DNA of 64,000 nt from Neisseria sicca (GTDB taxonomy: Bacteria > Pseudomonadota > Gammaproteobacteria > Burkholderiales > Neisseriaceae), in contig NZ_POXG01000001.1 in assembly GCF_003044565.1 (NCBI RefSeq), positions 744,001 to 808,000 on the forward strand. The letters run 5' to 3'. Within the stretch, counting starts at the first letter, position 1. Every line of letters starts with the position of its first letter. The position numbers and the translations under genes were made by a program. Below are positions 39,454 through 47,811 of this stretch, piece by piece. The notes beneath the pieces were generated by a model. That model was not told the DNA's origin. It worked only from the letters and a program-made list of their open reading frames with translations, and did no database searches.

Positions 39454-41448
39454 ATGTCCCGAATCGCCGCCCTGCCCGACCACCTCGTCAACCAAATCGC
39501 CGCCGGCGAAGTGGTCGAACGCCCCGCCAACGCCCTGAAAGAAATCGTCGAAAACAGCATAGACGCAGGCGCGACGGCGATTGAAGTCGAGCTGGCAGGC
39601 GGCGGCATCCGCCTCATCCGCGTCAGCGACAACGGTGGCGGCATCCACCCCGACGACATCGAACTCGCGCTCCACCGCCACGCCACCAGCAAAATCAAAA
39701 CCTTAAACGACTTGGAACACGTCGCCAGCATGGGCTTTCGCGGCGAAGGCTTGGCAAGCATCGCCTCCGTCAGCCGCCTGACCCTGACCAGCCGCCAAGA
39801 CGGCAGCGCGCACGCAACCCAAGTCAAAGCTGAAGACGGCAAACTCAGCAGCCCCACTGCTGCCGCCCATCCCGTCGGTACCACCATCGAAGCCGCCGAA
39901 CTCTTCTTCAACACCCCCGCGCGGCGTAAGTTCCTCAAATCCGAAAACACCGAATACGCCCACTGCGCCACCATGCTCGAACGCCTCGCGCTGGCGCATC
40001 CGCACATCGCCTTCTCGCTCAAACGCGACGGCAAACAAGTGTTCAAACTCCCCGCACAAAGCCTGCACGAACGCATAGCCGCCATCGTCGGCGAAGACTT
40101 TCAGGCGGCATCCCTAGAAATCGACAGCGGCAACGGCGCGCTGCGGCTCTACGGCGCCATCGCCAAACCCACCTTCGCCAAAGGCAAAACCGACAAACAA
40201 TACTGCTTCGTCAACCACCGCTTCGTGCGCGACAAAGTCATGCTCCACGCCGTCAAACAGGCATACCGCGACGTATTGCACAACGCCCTCACCCCCGCCT
40301 TCGTCCTCTTCCTCGACCTGCCGCCCGAAGCCGTGGACGTCAACGTCCACCCCACCAAAACCGAAATCCGCTTCCGCGACAGCCAGCAGGTACACCAACT
40401 CGTGTTCCACACCCTCAACAAAGCCCTCGCCGACACGCGCGCCGACTTGACCGAAAGCGTCGGCAACGCAGGCGAAGTGTTGCACGAAATCACAGGTATC
40501 CGTCCCGCGGCAACGTCGTCTGAAAACGAGCCTAACGGGTTCCACCCAAACCCGACCACGTCGTCTGAAAACATCTTCGCCGCCGCACCAAGCGCACACG
40601 TTTCCGAACCGCGCAGCGCCTTCGGTTCCGATAAAACCGCCCCCATGCCCTATCAGGCAGCACGCGCGCCGCAACAGCGCAGCCTGTCCCTGCGCGAAAG
40701 CCGCGCCGCCCTCAACACCTACGCCGAACTCTTCAAAAACACCGCAGCCGATGAAGCCGATATCGAACTGGCACAATTCGAACAAGCCCGCTTCGGCAGC
40801 ACGTCCGCCACGTCGTCTGAAACCCCTGCCCACACCTTTTCAGACGACCCCAAACCCGAACTGCCGCCGCTAGGCTTCGCCATCGCCCAACTATTAGGCA
40901 TCTACATCCTCGCCCAAGCCGAAGACAGCCTGCTGCTCATCGACATGCACGCCGCCGCCGAACGCGTCAACTACGAAAAAATGAAACGCCAGCGGCAGGA
41001 AAACGGCAACCTGCAAAGCCAACGCCTGCTCATCCCCGTTACCTTCCCCGCGTCCCACGAAGAATGCGCCGCCCTCGCCGACCACGCCGACACACTGGCA
41101 GGCTTCGGACTGGAACTGTCCGACATGGGCGGCAACACCCTCGCCGTCCGCGCCGTCCCCGCCATGCTCGGCAAAGCCGACGTCGTCTCGCTCGCCAAAG
41201 ACGTATTGAGCGAACTCGCCCAAGTCGGCAGCAGCCAAACCATCGAAGAACACGAAAACCACATCCTCGCCACCATGTCCTGCCACGGCTCCGTCCGCGC
41301 CGGCCGCCAGCTTACCCTGCCCGAAATGAACGCCCTCCTACGCGACATGGAAAACACCCCGCGCAGCAACCAATGCAACCACGGCCGCCCGACCTGGGTG
41401 AAACTGACGCTGAAAGAATTGGACGCACTGTTTTTACGCGGACAATAA
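39454..41448 (+). CDS. mutL: DNA mismatch repair protein MutL
   Basis: MutL (664 residues) couples mismatch recognition by MutS to strand nicking. The GHKL ATPase is at the N-terminus: EIVENSIDAGATAIEV (about 30), DNGGGI (about 60), GFRGEGLASIASVS (about 95). A disordered linker (about 345-465) joins the C-terminal dimer domain, which carries DMHAAAERVNYE, the DQHA(X)2E(X)4E metal site of nicking-type MutL, and CNHGRP. Neisseria has no MutH, which agrees with an endonuclease MutL. The linker contains four DUS cores as coding sequence (40515, 40560, 40812, 40839). Confidence 0.96.
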   Translation: MSRIAALPDHLVNQIAAGEVVERPANALKEIVENSIDAGATAIEVELAGGGIRLIRVSDNGGGIHPDDIELALHRHATSKIKTLNDLEHVASMGFRGEGLASIASVSRLTLTSRQDGSAHATQVKAEDGKLSSPTAAAHPVGTTIEAAELFFNTPARRKFLKSENTEYAHCATMLERLALAHPHIAFSLKRDGKQVFKLPAQSLHERIAAIVGEDFQAASLEIDSGNGALRLYGAIAKPTFAKGKTDKQYCFVNHRFVRDKVMLHAVKQAYRDVLHNALTPAFVLFLDLPPEAVDVNVHPTKTEIRFRDSQQVHQLVFHTLNKALADTRADLTESVGNAGEVLHEITGIRPAATSSENEPNGFHPNPTTSSENIFAAAPSAHVSEPRSAFGSDKTAPMPYQAARAPQQRSLSLRESRAALNTYAELFKNTAADEADIELAQFEQARFGSTSATSSETPAHTFSDDPKPELPPLGFAIAQLLGIYILAQAEDSLLLIDMHAAAERVNYEKMKRQRQENGNLQSQRLLIPVTFPASHEECAALADHADTLAGFGLELSDMGGNTLAVRAVPAMLGKADVVSLAKDVLSELAQVGSSQTIEEHENHILATMSCHGSVRAGRQLTLPEMNALLRDMENTPRSNQCNHGRPTWVKLTLKELDALFLRGQ

Positions 41449-41451
41449 AAC

Positions 41452-41495
41452 AAAAGGTCGTCTGAAAACGGATTTAAGCTTTCAGACGACCTTTT
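41452..41495. terminator. DUS-pair terminator after mutL
   Basis: AAAAGGTCGTCTGAAA and its complement around a 12-base loop, directly after the mutL stop codon. Confidence 0.8.
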
Positions 41496-41639
41496 AAGTA
41501 AACTAGGTTACAAAACCCAACAACATTTTGGAAAATTTGGCAGCAAGCGTAGGTTGATTCAAGACCCAACAAAGGCTCTGATCTTTCTGTAATGTTCAAT
41601 TTTCAATCTAGCCTACTACCAACAATGGGAATATTTTAA

Positions 41640-42005
41640 ATGAATTGTTTAGATTTATTGGCATATGTCGAAAAAAGACCATTTATGTATTTAAGCGAAA
41701 AAAATATAAAGCTTTTAGAAAGTTTTATAACAGGATATTATTTATGTGAAGGACTAAATAATATGCCTAGTCAAAAAGATGATATTTTTAGAGAAAAATT
41801 TTATTACTGGCTAATTGAGCAGTTTAATTTTCTTCAAACCACCCATACATGGCGTGGTCTGATTGAACAGATTGCCAAATTTGAAAATCGGGATGAGTTT
41901 GACTGTTTCTTTCATTATTTGAGACTGTTCAAAGAAAATCATGGGATTGAGTCTGCAGAACCTGAACAAAACGTAAATTATATTAAGCCCCAGCAAAATC
42001 CTTGA
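41640..42005 (+). CDS. Small AT-rich protein, immunity-like
   Basis: A 121-residue cytoplasmic protein beginning LLAYVEKRPFMYLSEKNIKL, with FYYWLIEQFNF and a helical second half. The opening RPxMYL motif recalls a family of 110-120-residue proteins seen among toxin-immunity genes, from memory and not checked. Codon use and base composition are far more AT-rich than mutL and the copper ATPase on either side. It is the first of three such genes. The function is unknown; immunity to a contact-dependent or secreted toxin is inferred from context. Confidence 0.6.
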   Translation: MNCLDLLAYVEKRPFMYLSEKNIKLLESFITGYYLCEGLNNMPSQKDDIFREKFYYWLIEQFNFLQTTHTWRGLIEQIAKFENRDEFDCFFHYLRLFKENHGIESAEPEQNVNYIKPQQNP

Positions 42006-42081
42006 ATATTCTACAATATTTAATTTTCAACTCTACATATCGCTCAAAAATCACCTTCATCATTAATTTATATAATTTCAT

Positions 42082-42387
42082 TCAAAAATTCAATATAACT
42101 TGTTTCTTATACTGAGTTTTTTGCCAATATTCTTGATACATAACAAGGCAGTCATATATTATTTTGTATAAAGATTCATTTTTTCTTTTCAGCCTTTCTA
42201 TAAATTTGAAATTTATAATTATTTTTTCTTCGGGCAACCAACTTAAATCCTGCATACATTCATCTAGTGCATCGTAATTAAATCCAAAATAATCTGGAAA
42301 ATATAACTTCTCACTCATAATTTTTAAAAAACTGTTTGATGTTTTTAAACTTCCCAAATTAATATCGACAACAAGAGTATTATTCAT
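42082..42387 (-). CDS. Barstar family protein (ribonuclease inhibitor)
   Basis: A 101-residue acidic protein of the barstar family. The defining region is YFPDYFGFNYDALDECMQDL (about 29-48), matching the barstar helix pair that inserts into the active site of barnase-type ribonucleases, followed by the strand KIIINFKFIERL. GAGGTG lies ten bases before the start. No barnase-like toxin gene is adjacent, so this is an orphan inhibitor. It is AT-rich like its neighbours and probably belongs to an array of acquired immunity genes. Confidence 0.8.
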   Translation of the reverse strand: MNNTLVVDINLGSLKTSNSFLKIMSEKLYFPDYFGFNYDALDECMQDLSWLPEEKIIINFKFIERLKRKNESLYKIIYDCLVMYQEYWQKTQYKKQVILNF

Positions 42388-42586
42388 TGCAATATTACAC
42401 CTCTATCAATGCTTCATAATGATCTGTTGTTTAGCGAGCAACTGGATTAAGGCTCAACAAAAACTATTGAATAATCTTTGGCATCTTATCTTCAATCTGA
42501 CCTGCTGCAATATCAAAAGGTTTCAGACGACCTTTTCTCCTGAATTCAATCAACAGTAAAATGGTCTCATTGGGTTAAAACCCGAC

Positions 42587-43024
42587 CTACTGCTGCTTAT
42601 TAAATAAATTCCAGCATTCGGGAGCATCATTTTCAAAGAAAATAAAATTATTTAATTCTTCATTATTTATATTTTTTAAAAATACCCCAGTATAAAAAAT
42701 TTCCAGTATTTCTTTATGGGTAATACTATTACTAGGCATCAAAAAAACTGACCCACTATAATAATTTAAAATATTTTCCAATTTTATTTCATCATAATTT
42801 TCGATACAATATAACATGCTTATTCGTATTTTCTCTTGATTTTCTATGGAAAAATTAAGCATATCTGGTTTTAATAATTCATTAATAATAACCTTCTGCC
42901 CTTTTTCTGTGGATATGTCTAAACCGACATATTTGGATATATCTACATGTGTACTTTCAAGAATTTCACCATCAATAATACTCAATAAATTAAGCACGTA
43001 AAATGTATTGATTTCTTTCTTCAT
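42587..43024 (-). CDS. Hypothetical AT-rich protein, immunity-like
   Basis: A 145-residue soluble acidic protein (FYVLNLLSIIDGEILEST, LMPSNSITHKEILEIFYTG, FFENDAPECWNLF near the end). I do not recognise the family. AGGATG precedes the start by seven bases. It shares AT-rich composition and the minus strand with the barstar gene 200 bp away; a single DUS lies between them at about 42521. A toxin-immunity role is inferred only from company and size. Confidence 0.6.
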   Translation of the reverse strand: MKKEINTFYVLNLLSIIDGEILESTHVDISKYVGLDISTEKGQKVIINELLKPDMLNFSIENQEKIRISMLYCIENYDEIKLENILNYYSGSVFLMPSNSITHKEILEIFYTGVFLKNINNEELNNFIFFENDAPECWNLFNKQQ

Positions 43025-43112
43025 TTTTACATCCTAGGAGTTAATTTACTTTAGCGTGGGCTTTGCCCACGAAAAACCACCACCCAATCTATCTTTCAAA
43101 AAACCAAATAAA

Positions 43113-43156
43113 AACGTCGTCTGCCCCCCCAAATCCGGCTTTTCAGACGACGTTTT
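43113..43156. terminator. DUS-type terminator after the copper ATPase
   Basis: AAAACGTCGTCTG pairs with CAGACGACGTTTT. The left arm is a damaged DUS whose AA is replaced by seven Cs. It lies 15 bp beyond the minus-strand ATPase stop. Confidence 0.7.
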
Positions 43157-43170
43157 CCTCCCCAAACCAC

Positions 43171-45642
43171 CTACTTCCTCTTCTTCAACAGCCTCAACGC
43201 GTTGCCCACTACGAACAGCGAGCTGAGGCTCATGCCCAATGCGGCGATCCAGGGTTTGACGTAGCCTAAGACGGCGAGCGGGACGGCGATGATGTTGTAT
43301 GCGCTTGCCCAGGCGAGGTTTTGGCGGATGATTTGGCGTGTGCGGCGGGCTTGGGCGATGGTGGCGGGCAGGATGTTCAAGTCGTCGTTGAGCAAGACCA
43401 AATCGGCGCCGTCGCGGGCGACATCGGCGCCTGCTGCGACGGCGGCGGATACGTCGGCTTGGGCGAGGACGGGGGCGTCGTTGATGCCGTCGCCGACCAT
43501 CAAGACTTTTCTGCCTTGTTTCTGCAATTCTTCAACGTAGGCAAGCTTGTCTTCGGGTGCGGCTTCAGCGCGGTAGGTGTCCAAACGGAGTGCCTGCGCG
43601 ACTTGTGCAACGGCATTTGTGCGGTCGCCGCTGAGCAGGTGGGTGCGGATGCCCTGTTGTTTGAGGATGTTGAGCATGGCGGCGGCGCTGTCTTTGATTT
43701 GGTCTTCGAGCAGGAAGACGGCTTGGAAACCGCTTTGGTTGCCGAGAAACACCATGCTGCCTGCGTGTTCGATGTCGGCGGCTTCGTCAGACAGCACGCC
43801 GGCTATTCCGGCGACTAAATCGGCGCGTCCCAATGCCCAAACTTGGGTTTCGTCTTTATAAGTCATTTGCGCGCTGACGCCTTGTCCGATGCGGTTGACG
43901 CGTTGGGAGACTGCGTATTCGGGCGCGTGGTTGGGGTCGTCTGAAAGCGTGTGGTTCAAGATGGCGCGAGCAATGGGGTGTTCGGATTGATATTCTAGGG
44001 CTTGTGCGGCGGCGAGTGCTTCTTCTGTTTTTAGACGACCTAAGGGGATGATTCGGCTGACGGAAAGTTGTCCTTTGGTCAGCGTGCCGGTTTTGTCGAA
44101 CACAACATCGTCGATTTGGGCGAGTGTTTCGAGGCTTTGTTTGCCGCTGATTAACACGCCTTCGTCGGCAAGCGCGCCTGTGGAGGCGGCAAGCGCGGTC
44201 GGCGTGGCAAGAGAAAGTGCGCAAGGGCAAGTGATAACGAGCAGCGCGACGGTAATCCACAATGCGGTTTGCGCGTCGGCATACCATGTCCAGCCGATGA
44301 AGACGGGGATAGCAAGCAGCAATTCGCCGAACACGAAGCTGGAGGCGTATTTCTCAGCAAGCTCGGCGGCGCGCGGTTTTTGGGCGAGCGCGCGGTCGAG
44401 CAGTTTGACGATGTGCGACAGGCGCGTGTTGTTGCCGGTGCGGTCGGTTCGGATAACAAGCGGGCTGCCCGTATTGAGCGTGCCTGCGGTAACGTTTTCA
44501 GACGACCTTTTAACCACGGGCAGGCTCTCGCCCGTCAACATGGCTTCGTCCACTTCGCTCTCGCCGGACAACACCGTGCCGTCCACAGGAATGACCTCGC
44601 CCGGTTTGACGACGATCACGTCGCCCGCCTGAAGCTGTACAACCGCCGCTTCCTCGATTTCCTCGCTGTCGGGATAAGACGGAAGACGGTGGCAGAACGC
44701 GGGAACGAGTTTCACCAGCCGCTCCGCCGCATCCCCTGCCCTGCGCCTTGCGATTTGCTCCATAAACCGCCCACCCAACAGGAAAAACAGTAACATAGCG
44801 ATGGACTCGAAATACATCCCCTGCCCCGCATTGACGGCAAGGCTGTAAATACCTGCGACAAAGGTCATCACGACGGCAATCGCAATCGGCGTATCCATGC
44901 CGACGCGGCGGTTTTTCCAATCGCGCCACGCGCCGCGGTAAAACGGCAACGCGCTGTAAAACACGACGGGCAGCACCATCAAAAAGCCGCCCCAGTGCAG
45001 GATTTCCAAAAACAGCGGCTCGATGTCGCCGCCGTAAAGATAAGTCGGCACGGCAAACATCATCGTCTGCATCATTCCCAAACCCGCCACCGCCAGCCTG
45101 ACGATAAACTGTTTGCGCTCTTTCTGCGCCTGCGCCTCGACTTTTTGCGCATCGTAAGGCGCGGCGGTATAACCTGTTTTGCGGATTTTCAAAAGAATGT
45201 CCGACAGCGCGATTTTGCCCTCGTCCCAGACCACGCGGCAGCGGTGCGTACTGTAATTCAAATCCACGCGCACCACGCCCGCCGTCCGCAAAAGCTGTTG
45301 CTCAATCAGCCATACACACGCCGCGCAGGTAATGCCGCCCAGCATCAACACCGCCTCGCGTTCCTCCCCTTCCCCGACCTCGACAAAATCCGCCTGCACT
45401 TCGGGCAAATCGTACAATTTCAGTTGCGACAACACTTCCGGCGGCGGTAATTCGGATTTTTCCGCGTCGGCGGTACGTTGTTTGTAATAATTGCCCAAAC
45501 CTGCATCAATAATGCTCTGCGCCACCGCCTGACAACCCGCGCAACAGGTTTCATGGTCTTCATTTTCGTAGCGGACGGTCAAATGGAGGTGTTCGGGGAC
45601 TTCCAGACCGCAATGGAAACAGGTTCTTTCCGTTTGATTCAT
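43171..45642 (-). CDS. Copper-translocating P1B-type ATPase, FixI/CcoI-like
   Basis: This 823-residue inner-membrane pump has a Cys-rich N-terminal region [11 protein letters not shown] ... [10 protein letters not shown] (about 9-41), as in FixI/CcoI ATPases that load copper for cbb3 oxidase assembly. A heavy-metal domain follows with [14 protein letters not shown] (about 103), then eight helices. P-type motifs: TGES (about 375), the channel motif CPCAL (about 484), DKTGTLTKG (about 529) and [10 protein letters not shown] (about 722). An export role like CopA is the alternative; the N-terminus favours CcoI. copZ is 6 kb away. Confidence 0.9.
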   Translation of the reverse strand: MNQTERTCFHCGLEVPEHLHLTVRYENEDHETCCAGCQAVAQSIIDAGLGNYYKQRTADAEKSELPPPEVLSQLKLYDLPEVQADFVEVGEGEEREAVLMLGGITCAACVWLIEQQLLRTAGVVRVDLNYSTHRCRVVWDEGKIALSDILLKIRKTGYTAAPYDAQKVEAQAQKERKQFIVRLAVAGLGMMQTMMFAVPTYLYGGDIEPLFLEILHWGGFLMVLPVVFYSALPFYRGAWRDWKNRRVGMDTPIAIAVVMTFVAGIYSLAVNAGQGMYFESIAMLLFFLLGGRFMEQIARRRAGDAAERLVKLVPAFCHRLPSYPDSEEIEEAAVVQLQAGDVIVVKPGEVIPVDGTVLSGESEVDEAMLTGESLPVVKRSSENVTAGTLNTGSPLVIRTDRTGNNTRLSHIVKLLDRALAQKPRAAELAEKYASSFVFGELLLAIPVFIGWTWYADAQTALWITVALLVITCPCALSLATPTALAASTGALADEGVLISGKQSLETLAQIDDVVFDKTGTLTKGQLSVSRIIPLGRLKTEEALAAAQALEYQSEHPIARAILNHTLSDDPNHAPEYAVSQRVNRIGQGVSAQMTYKDETQVWALGRADLVAGIAGVLSDEAADIEHAGSMVFLGNQSGFQAVFLLEDQIKDSAAAMLNILKQQGIRTHLLSGDRTNAVAQVAQALRLDTYRAEAAPEDKLAYVEELQKQGRKVLMVGDGINDAPVLAQADVSAAVAAGADVARDGADLVLLNDDLNILPATIAQARRTRQIIRQNLAWASAYNIIAVPLAVLGYVKPWIAALGMSLSSLFVVGNALRLLKKRK

Positions 45643-45938
45643 AATATGTGCCTGATGGTGTGCCGGCAGGTGGTTTGCCGTTTGAAACTTGGATTTGAAA
45701 TGTTTAAAAATGTAAACTTTATTAAAGTGTCGCTTTTTAGCAGATTTTTAAAAATATTTTACAAAACGTTTATTTTAAAACAATTTGCATATTTTTATTA
45801 CTTTTATTTATATTTTTCAATAATATATCCGCTTATCAATAGACGAACGGTTGCGTTCTGATACCGCATATCGGTCGAATTTACCGATTATTTTAATGTA
45901 AAAACGGAACTTTTTTAAAAAAACGCACTACATTTTTG
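45643..45938. other. AT-rich gap upstream of the copper ATPase
   Basis: About 300 strongly AT-rich bases with long T and A runs. They should include the ATPase promoter on the minus strand. I see no gene, DUS or clear operator. Confidence 0.45.
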
Positions 45939-45967
45939 TTGACCTACTCGACTGGAAGTTGCATACT
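45939..45967 (+). promoter_or_regulatory. Promoter of the small membrane protein gene
   Basis: TTGACC (45939-45944) and CATACT (45962-45967) are spaced by 17 bp; TACTAT two bases later is an alternative -10. The predicted transcript would have a leader of about 90 bases. Confidence 0.5.
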
Positions 45968-46061
45968 ATGCGCATATTCCGTACAAACAGTGCGACAAAA
46001 AATACAAAACATTACGCTTTTACACAAAAATTTCCATTAACTACTTACTCGGGAAAACATC

Positions 46062-46187
46062 ATGATTGACCGCCTGCTACCTATTTTTGCCGTTATCGGC
46101 ATCCTGTCCAGCGTCGCCTACCTGAGCTTGGCGGCATGGATGATTTACGAAAACGTTATGAAAAAACGCCGCCTCCTCCCTTTCTAA
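46062..46187 (+). CDS. 41-residue single-pass membrane protein
   Basis: A short open frame starting MIDRLLPIF and ending MKKRRLLPF. Residues about 7-29 form one hydrophobic helix, and the positive tail KKRR predicts a cytoplasmic C-terminus. CGGGAAAAC lies upstream as a weak ribosome site. It has its own promoter and a very strong terminator, so it looks like a real single-gene unit. It faces the FixI/CcoI-type ATPase, and oxidase assembly loci often have a small CcoS protein, but the sequence lacks the acidic CcoS tail, so I do not name it. Confidence 0.6.
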   Translation: MIDRLLPIFAVIGILSSVAYLSLAAWMIYENVMKKRRLLPF

Positions 46188-46205
46188 GCGGTGAACCCTT
46201 TAAAC

Positions 46206-46270
46206 GGCCGTTTGGAAATAAAGATAAACCCTCCCTGATTTATCTTTGTTTTCCAAACGGCCTTTATTTT
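46206..46270 (+). terminator. Long hairpin terminator of the 41-residue gene
   Basis: GGCCGTTTGGAAA pairs with TTTCCAAACGGCC and the stem continues inward through AAAGATAAA/TTTATCTTT, followed by TTTATTTTT. This is one of the strongest hairpins in the window, 18 bp after the stop codon. Confidence 0.88.
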
Positions 46271-46374
46271 TCAGACGACCTTTTGAAACACGCGGCAGCA
46301 AACGATAATCGAAATCGAAATTTGACCCGCCGCCCTGTCCATTGAGAAACAACGGCAGTCAAAACATCCTGTTT

Positions 46375-47565
46375 TTATTCGGATTCGCAGTTTTCAGACG
46401 ACCTCTTGCCGCTGTTTTCCAACGCCCGTTCAATCATCGCCTCGCGCAAAGCGTCCAAGCCCAGACTTTTCGTCACCGAAATATTCACGCCGACGGCGCG
46501 TCCCGAATTATCCCGCAACACGCCCGCCTCGCGCACGCCTTCCGGTAGCAGGTCGATTTTGTTGTAAACGACAAGCTGCGGCACTTCATGCGCGCCGATT
46601 TCTTCCAAAACCACATTCACATCGTCCATCTGCCGCTCGAAATCGGGATTGGACGCATCAACGACGTGCAGCAACACGTCCGCCAAAGCCGTTTCCTCCA
46701 GTGTCGCCGAAAACGCCGACACCAGCTTGTGCGGCAAATCACGGACGAAACCGACCGTATCCGTCAGAATCACACCCGCCTCGTGCGACAAAAACAAACG
46801 CCGCGCCGTCGTATCCAGCGTGGCGAAAAGCTGATCTTTCGCCAACACGTCCGCCTTGGTCAGACGGTTGAACAGGCTGGATTTGCCCGCATTGGTATAA
46901 CCGACGATGGCAAAGGTTTTCAGACGACCTTCCATCCGCGATTTTCGGCGCGTGGCACGTTGTTTTTTCACTTGCGCCAACTGCTTTTTCAACGCCGTGA
47001 TTTTCTGCCCGATTAAGCGGCGGTCGGTTTCCAACTGCGTCTCGCCCGGCCCTTTCAGGCCGATACCGCCCTTCTGACTCTGCAAATGTCCGTAGCCGCG
47101 CACCAGCCGCCCGCTCAAATGGTTCAGCTGCGCCAACTCCACCTGCAATTTACCCTCTTGAGATTGGGCGCGTTTGGCAAAAATCGCCAAAATCAGACCC
47201 ACGCGGTCGAGAACGCGGCATTGCAGGATTTTTTCCAAATTGCGCTCCTGCGTCGGCGTCAATTCATGGTTGAACACCGCCAAGCCGATGTCGTGCAGCT
47301 TCACCGCCGCCGCCAACTCTTCCGCCTTGCCCGTACCGACGAAATAAGCCGTATGCGCCTTGTCGCGCTTGGCGGTTTCCCGCAACACCAGCTCGCCGCC
47401 CGCCGCCGCAACCAATTCCGCCGCCTCGTCCAAGGTCGTCTGAAAAGTCCGCTCGCGCACTTCGTTCGCGCCCGAATAATCCGCGCTCAACATCACCCCG
47501 ACCAGCATCACGCGCTCGGGTTGCTCCAAAGATTTGTCGACGGGGAAAATGTTGCGTTTGGACAA
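46375..47565 (-). CDS. hflX: GTPase HflX
   Basis: HflX (396 residues from the chosen start) is a ribosome-associated GTPase that splits stalled or stressed ribosomes. The N-terminal domain has ELVAAAGGELVLRETAKRD and the family block ELTPTQERNLEK; the G domain shows GYTNAGKSSLFNRLT (G1, about 203), DTVGFVRDLP (G3, about 250) and NKIDLLP (G4, about 318). I chose TTG 47565 because AAAGGA lies six bases upstream; an ATG at 47604 in the same frame has no ribosome site but cannot be excluded. No hfq is adjacent. Confidence 0.92.
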   Translation of the reverse strand: MSKRNIFPVDKSLEQPERVMLVGVMLSADYSGANEVRERTFQTTLDEAAELVAAAGGELVLRETAKRDKAHTAYFVGTGKAEELAAAVKLHDIGLAVFNHELTPTQERNLEKILQCRVLDRVGLILAIFAKRAQSQEGKLQVELAQLNHLSGRLVRGYGHLQSQKGGIGLKGPGETQLETDRRLIGQKITALKKQLAQVKKQRATRRKSRMEGRLKTFAIVGYTNAGKSSLFNRLTKADVLAKDQLFATLDTTARRLFLSHEAGVILTDTVGFVRDLPHKLVSAFSATLEETALADVLLHVVDASNPDFERQMDDVNVVLEEIGAHEVPQLVVYNKIDLLPEGVREAGVLRDNSGRAVGVNISVTKSLGLDALREAMIERALENSGKRSSENCESE

Positions 47566-47739
47566 GGAAAATCCTTTCGTTTTAGAAAAACTGAAAAGCG
47601 GCATCCATCAATCTGATGACTCGGCCGCTCTCTGCGCTGTCTTATTCGGCGTGCCGCACGCTCCGTTGGAGGCGTTTGTTGACGCGATTGCGTGCTGCGT
47701 CAGCATCTTACACCATCCGACCGTGAAAGCATAATCAAG

Positions 47740-47783
47740 AAAGGTCGTCTGAAAACCGGATTTGGGTTTTCAGACGACCTTTT
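47740..47783. terminator. DUS-pair terminator after cysG
   Basis: AAAGGTCGTCTGAAAACC and its complement form an 18-bp stem with TTTT following, 29 bp beyond the minus-strand cysG stop. Confidence 0.8.
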
Positions 47784-47811
47784 GTTTATTTAAACAATTT
47801 GGAACAACGCT

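Noticed and set aside
43124-43130. Run of seven Cs, as in phase-variable genes
   Set aside because: It lies in a non-coding terminator loop where a DUS arm is damaged, seven residues is short, and no reading frame crosses it.
43171-45642. Calling the copper ATPase CopA
   Set aside because: The N-terminal Cys-rich CFHC...CCAGC region is that of FixI/CcoI-type pumps, so I left the gene symbol empty rather than assign copA.
46062-46187. Calling the 41-residue protein CcoS
   Set aside because: CcoS proteins have an acidic FDDL-type tail after the helix; this one ends in basic residues.
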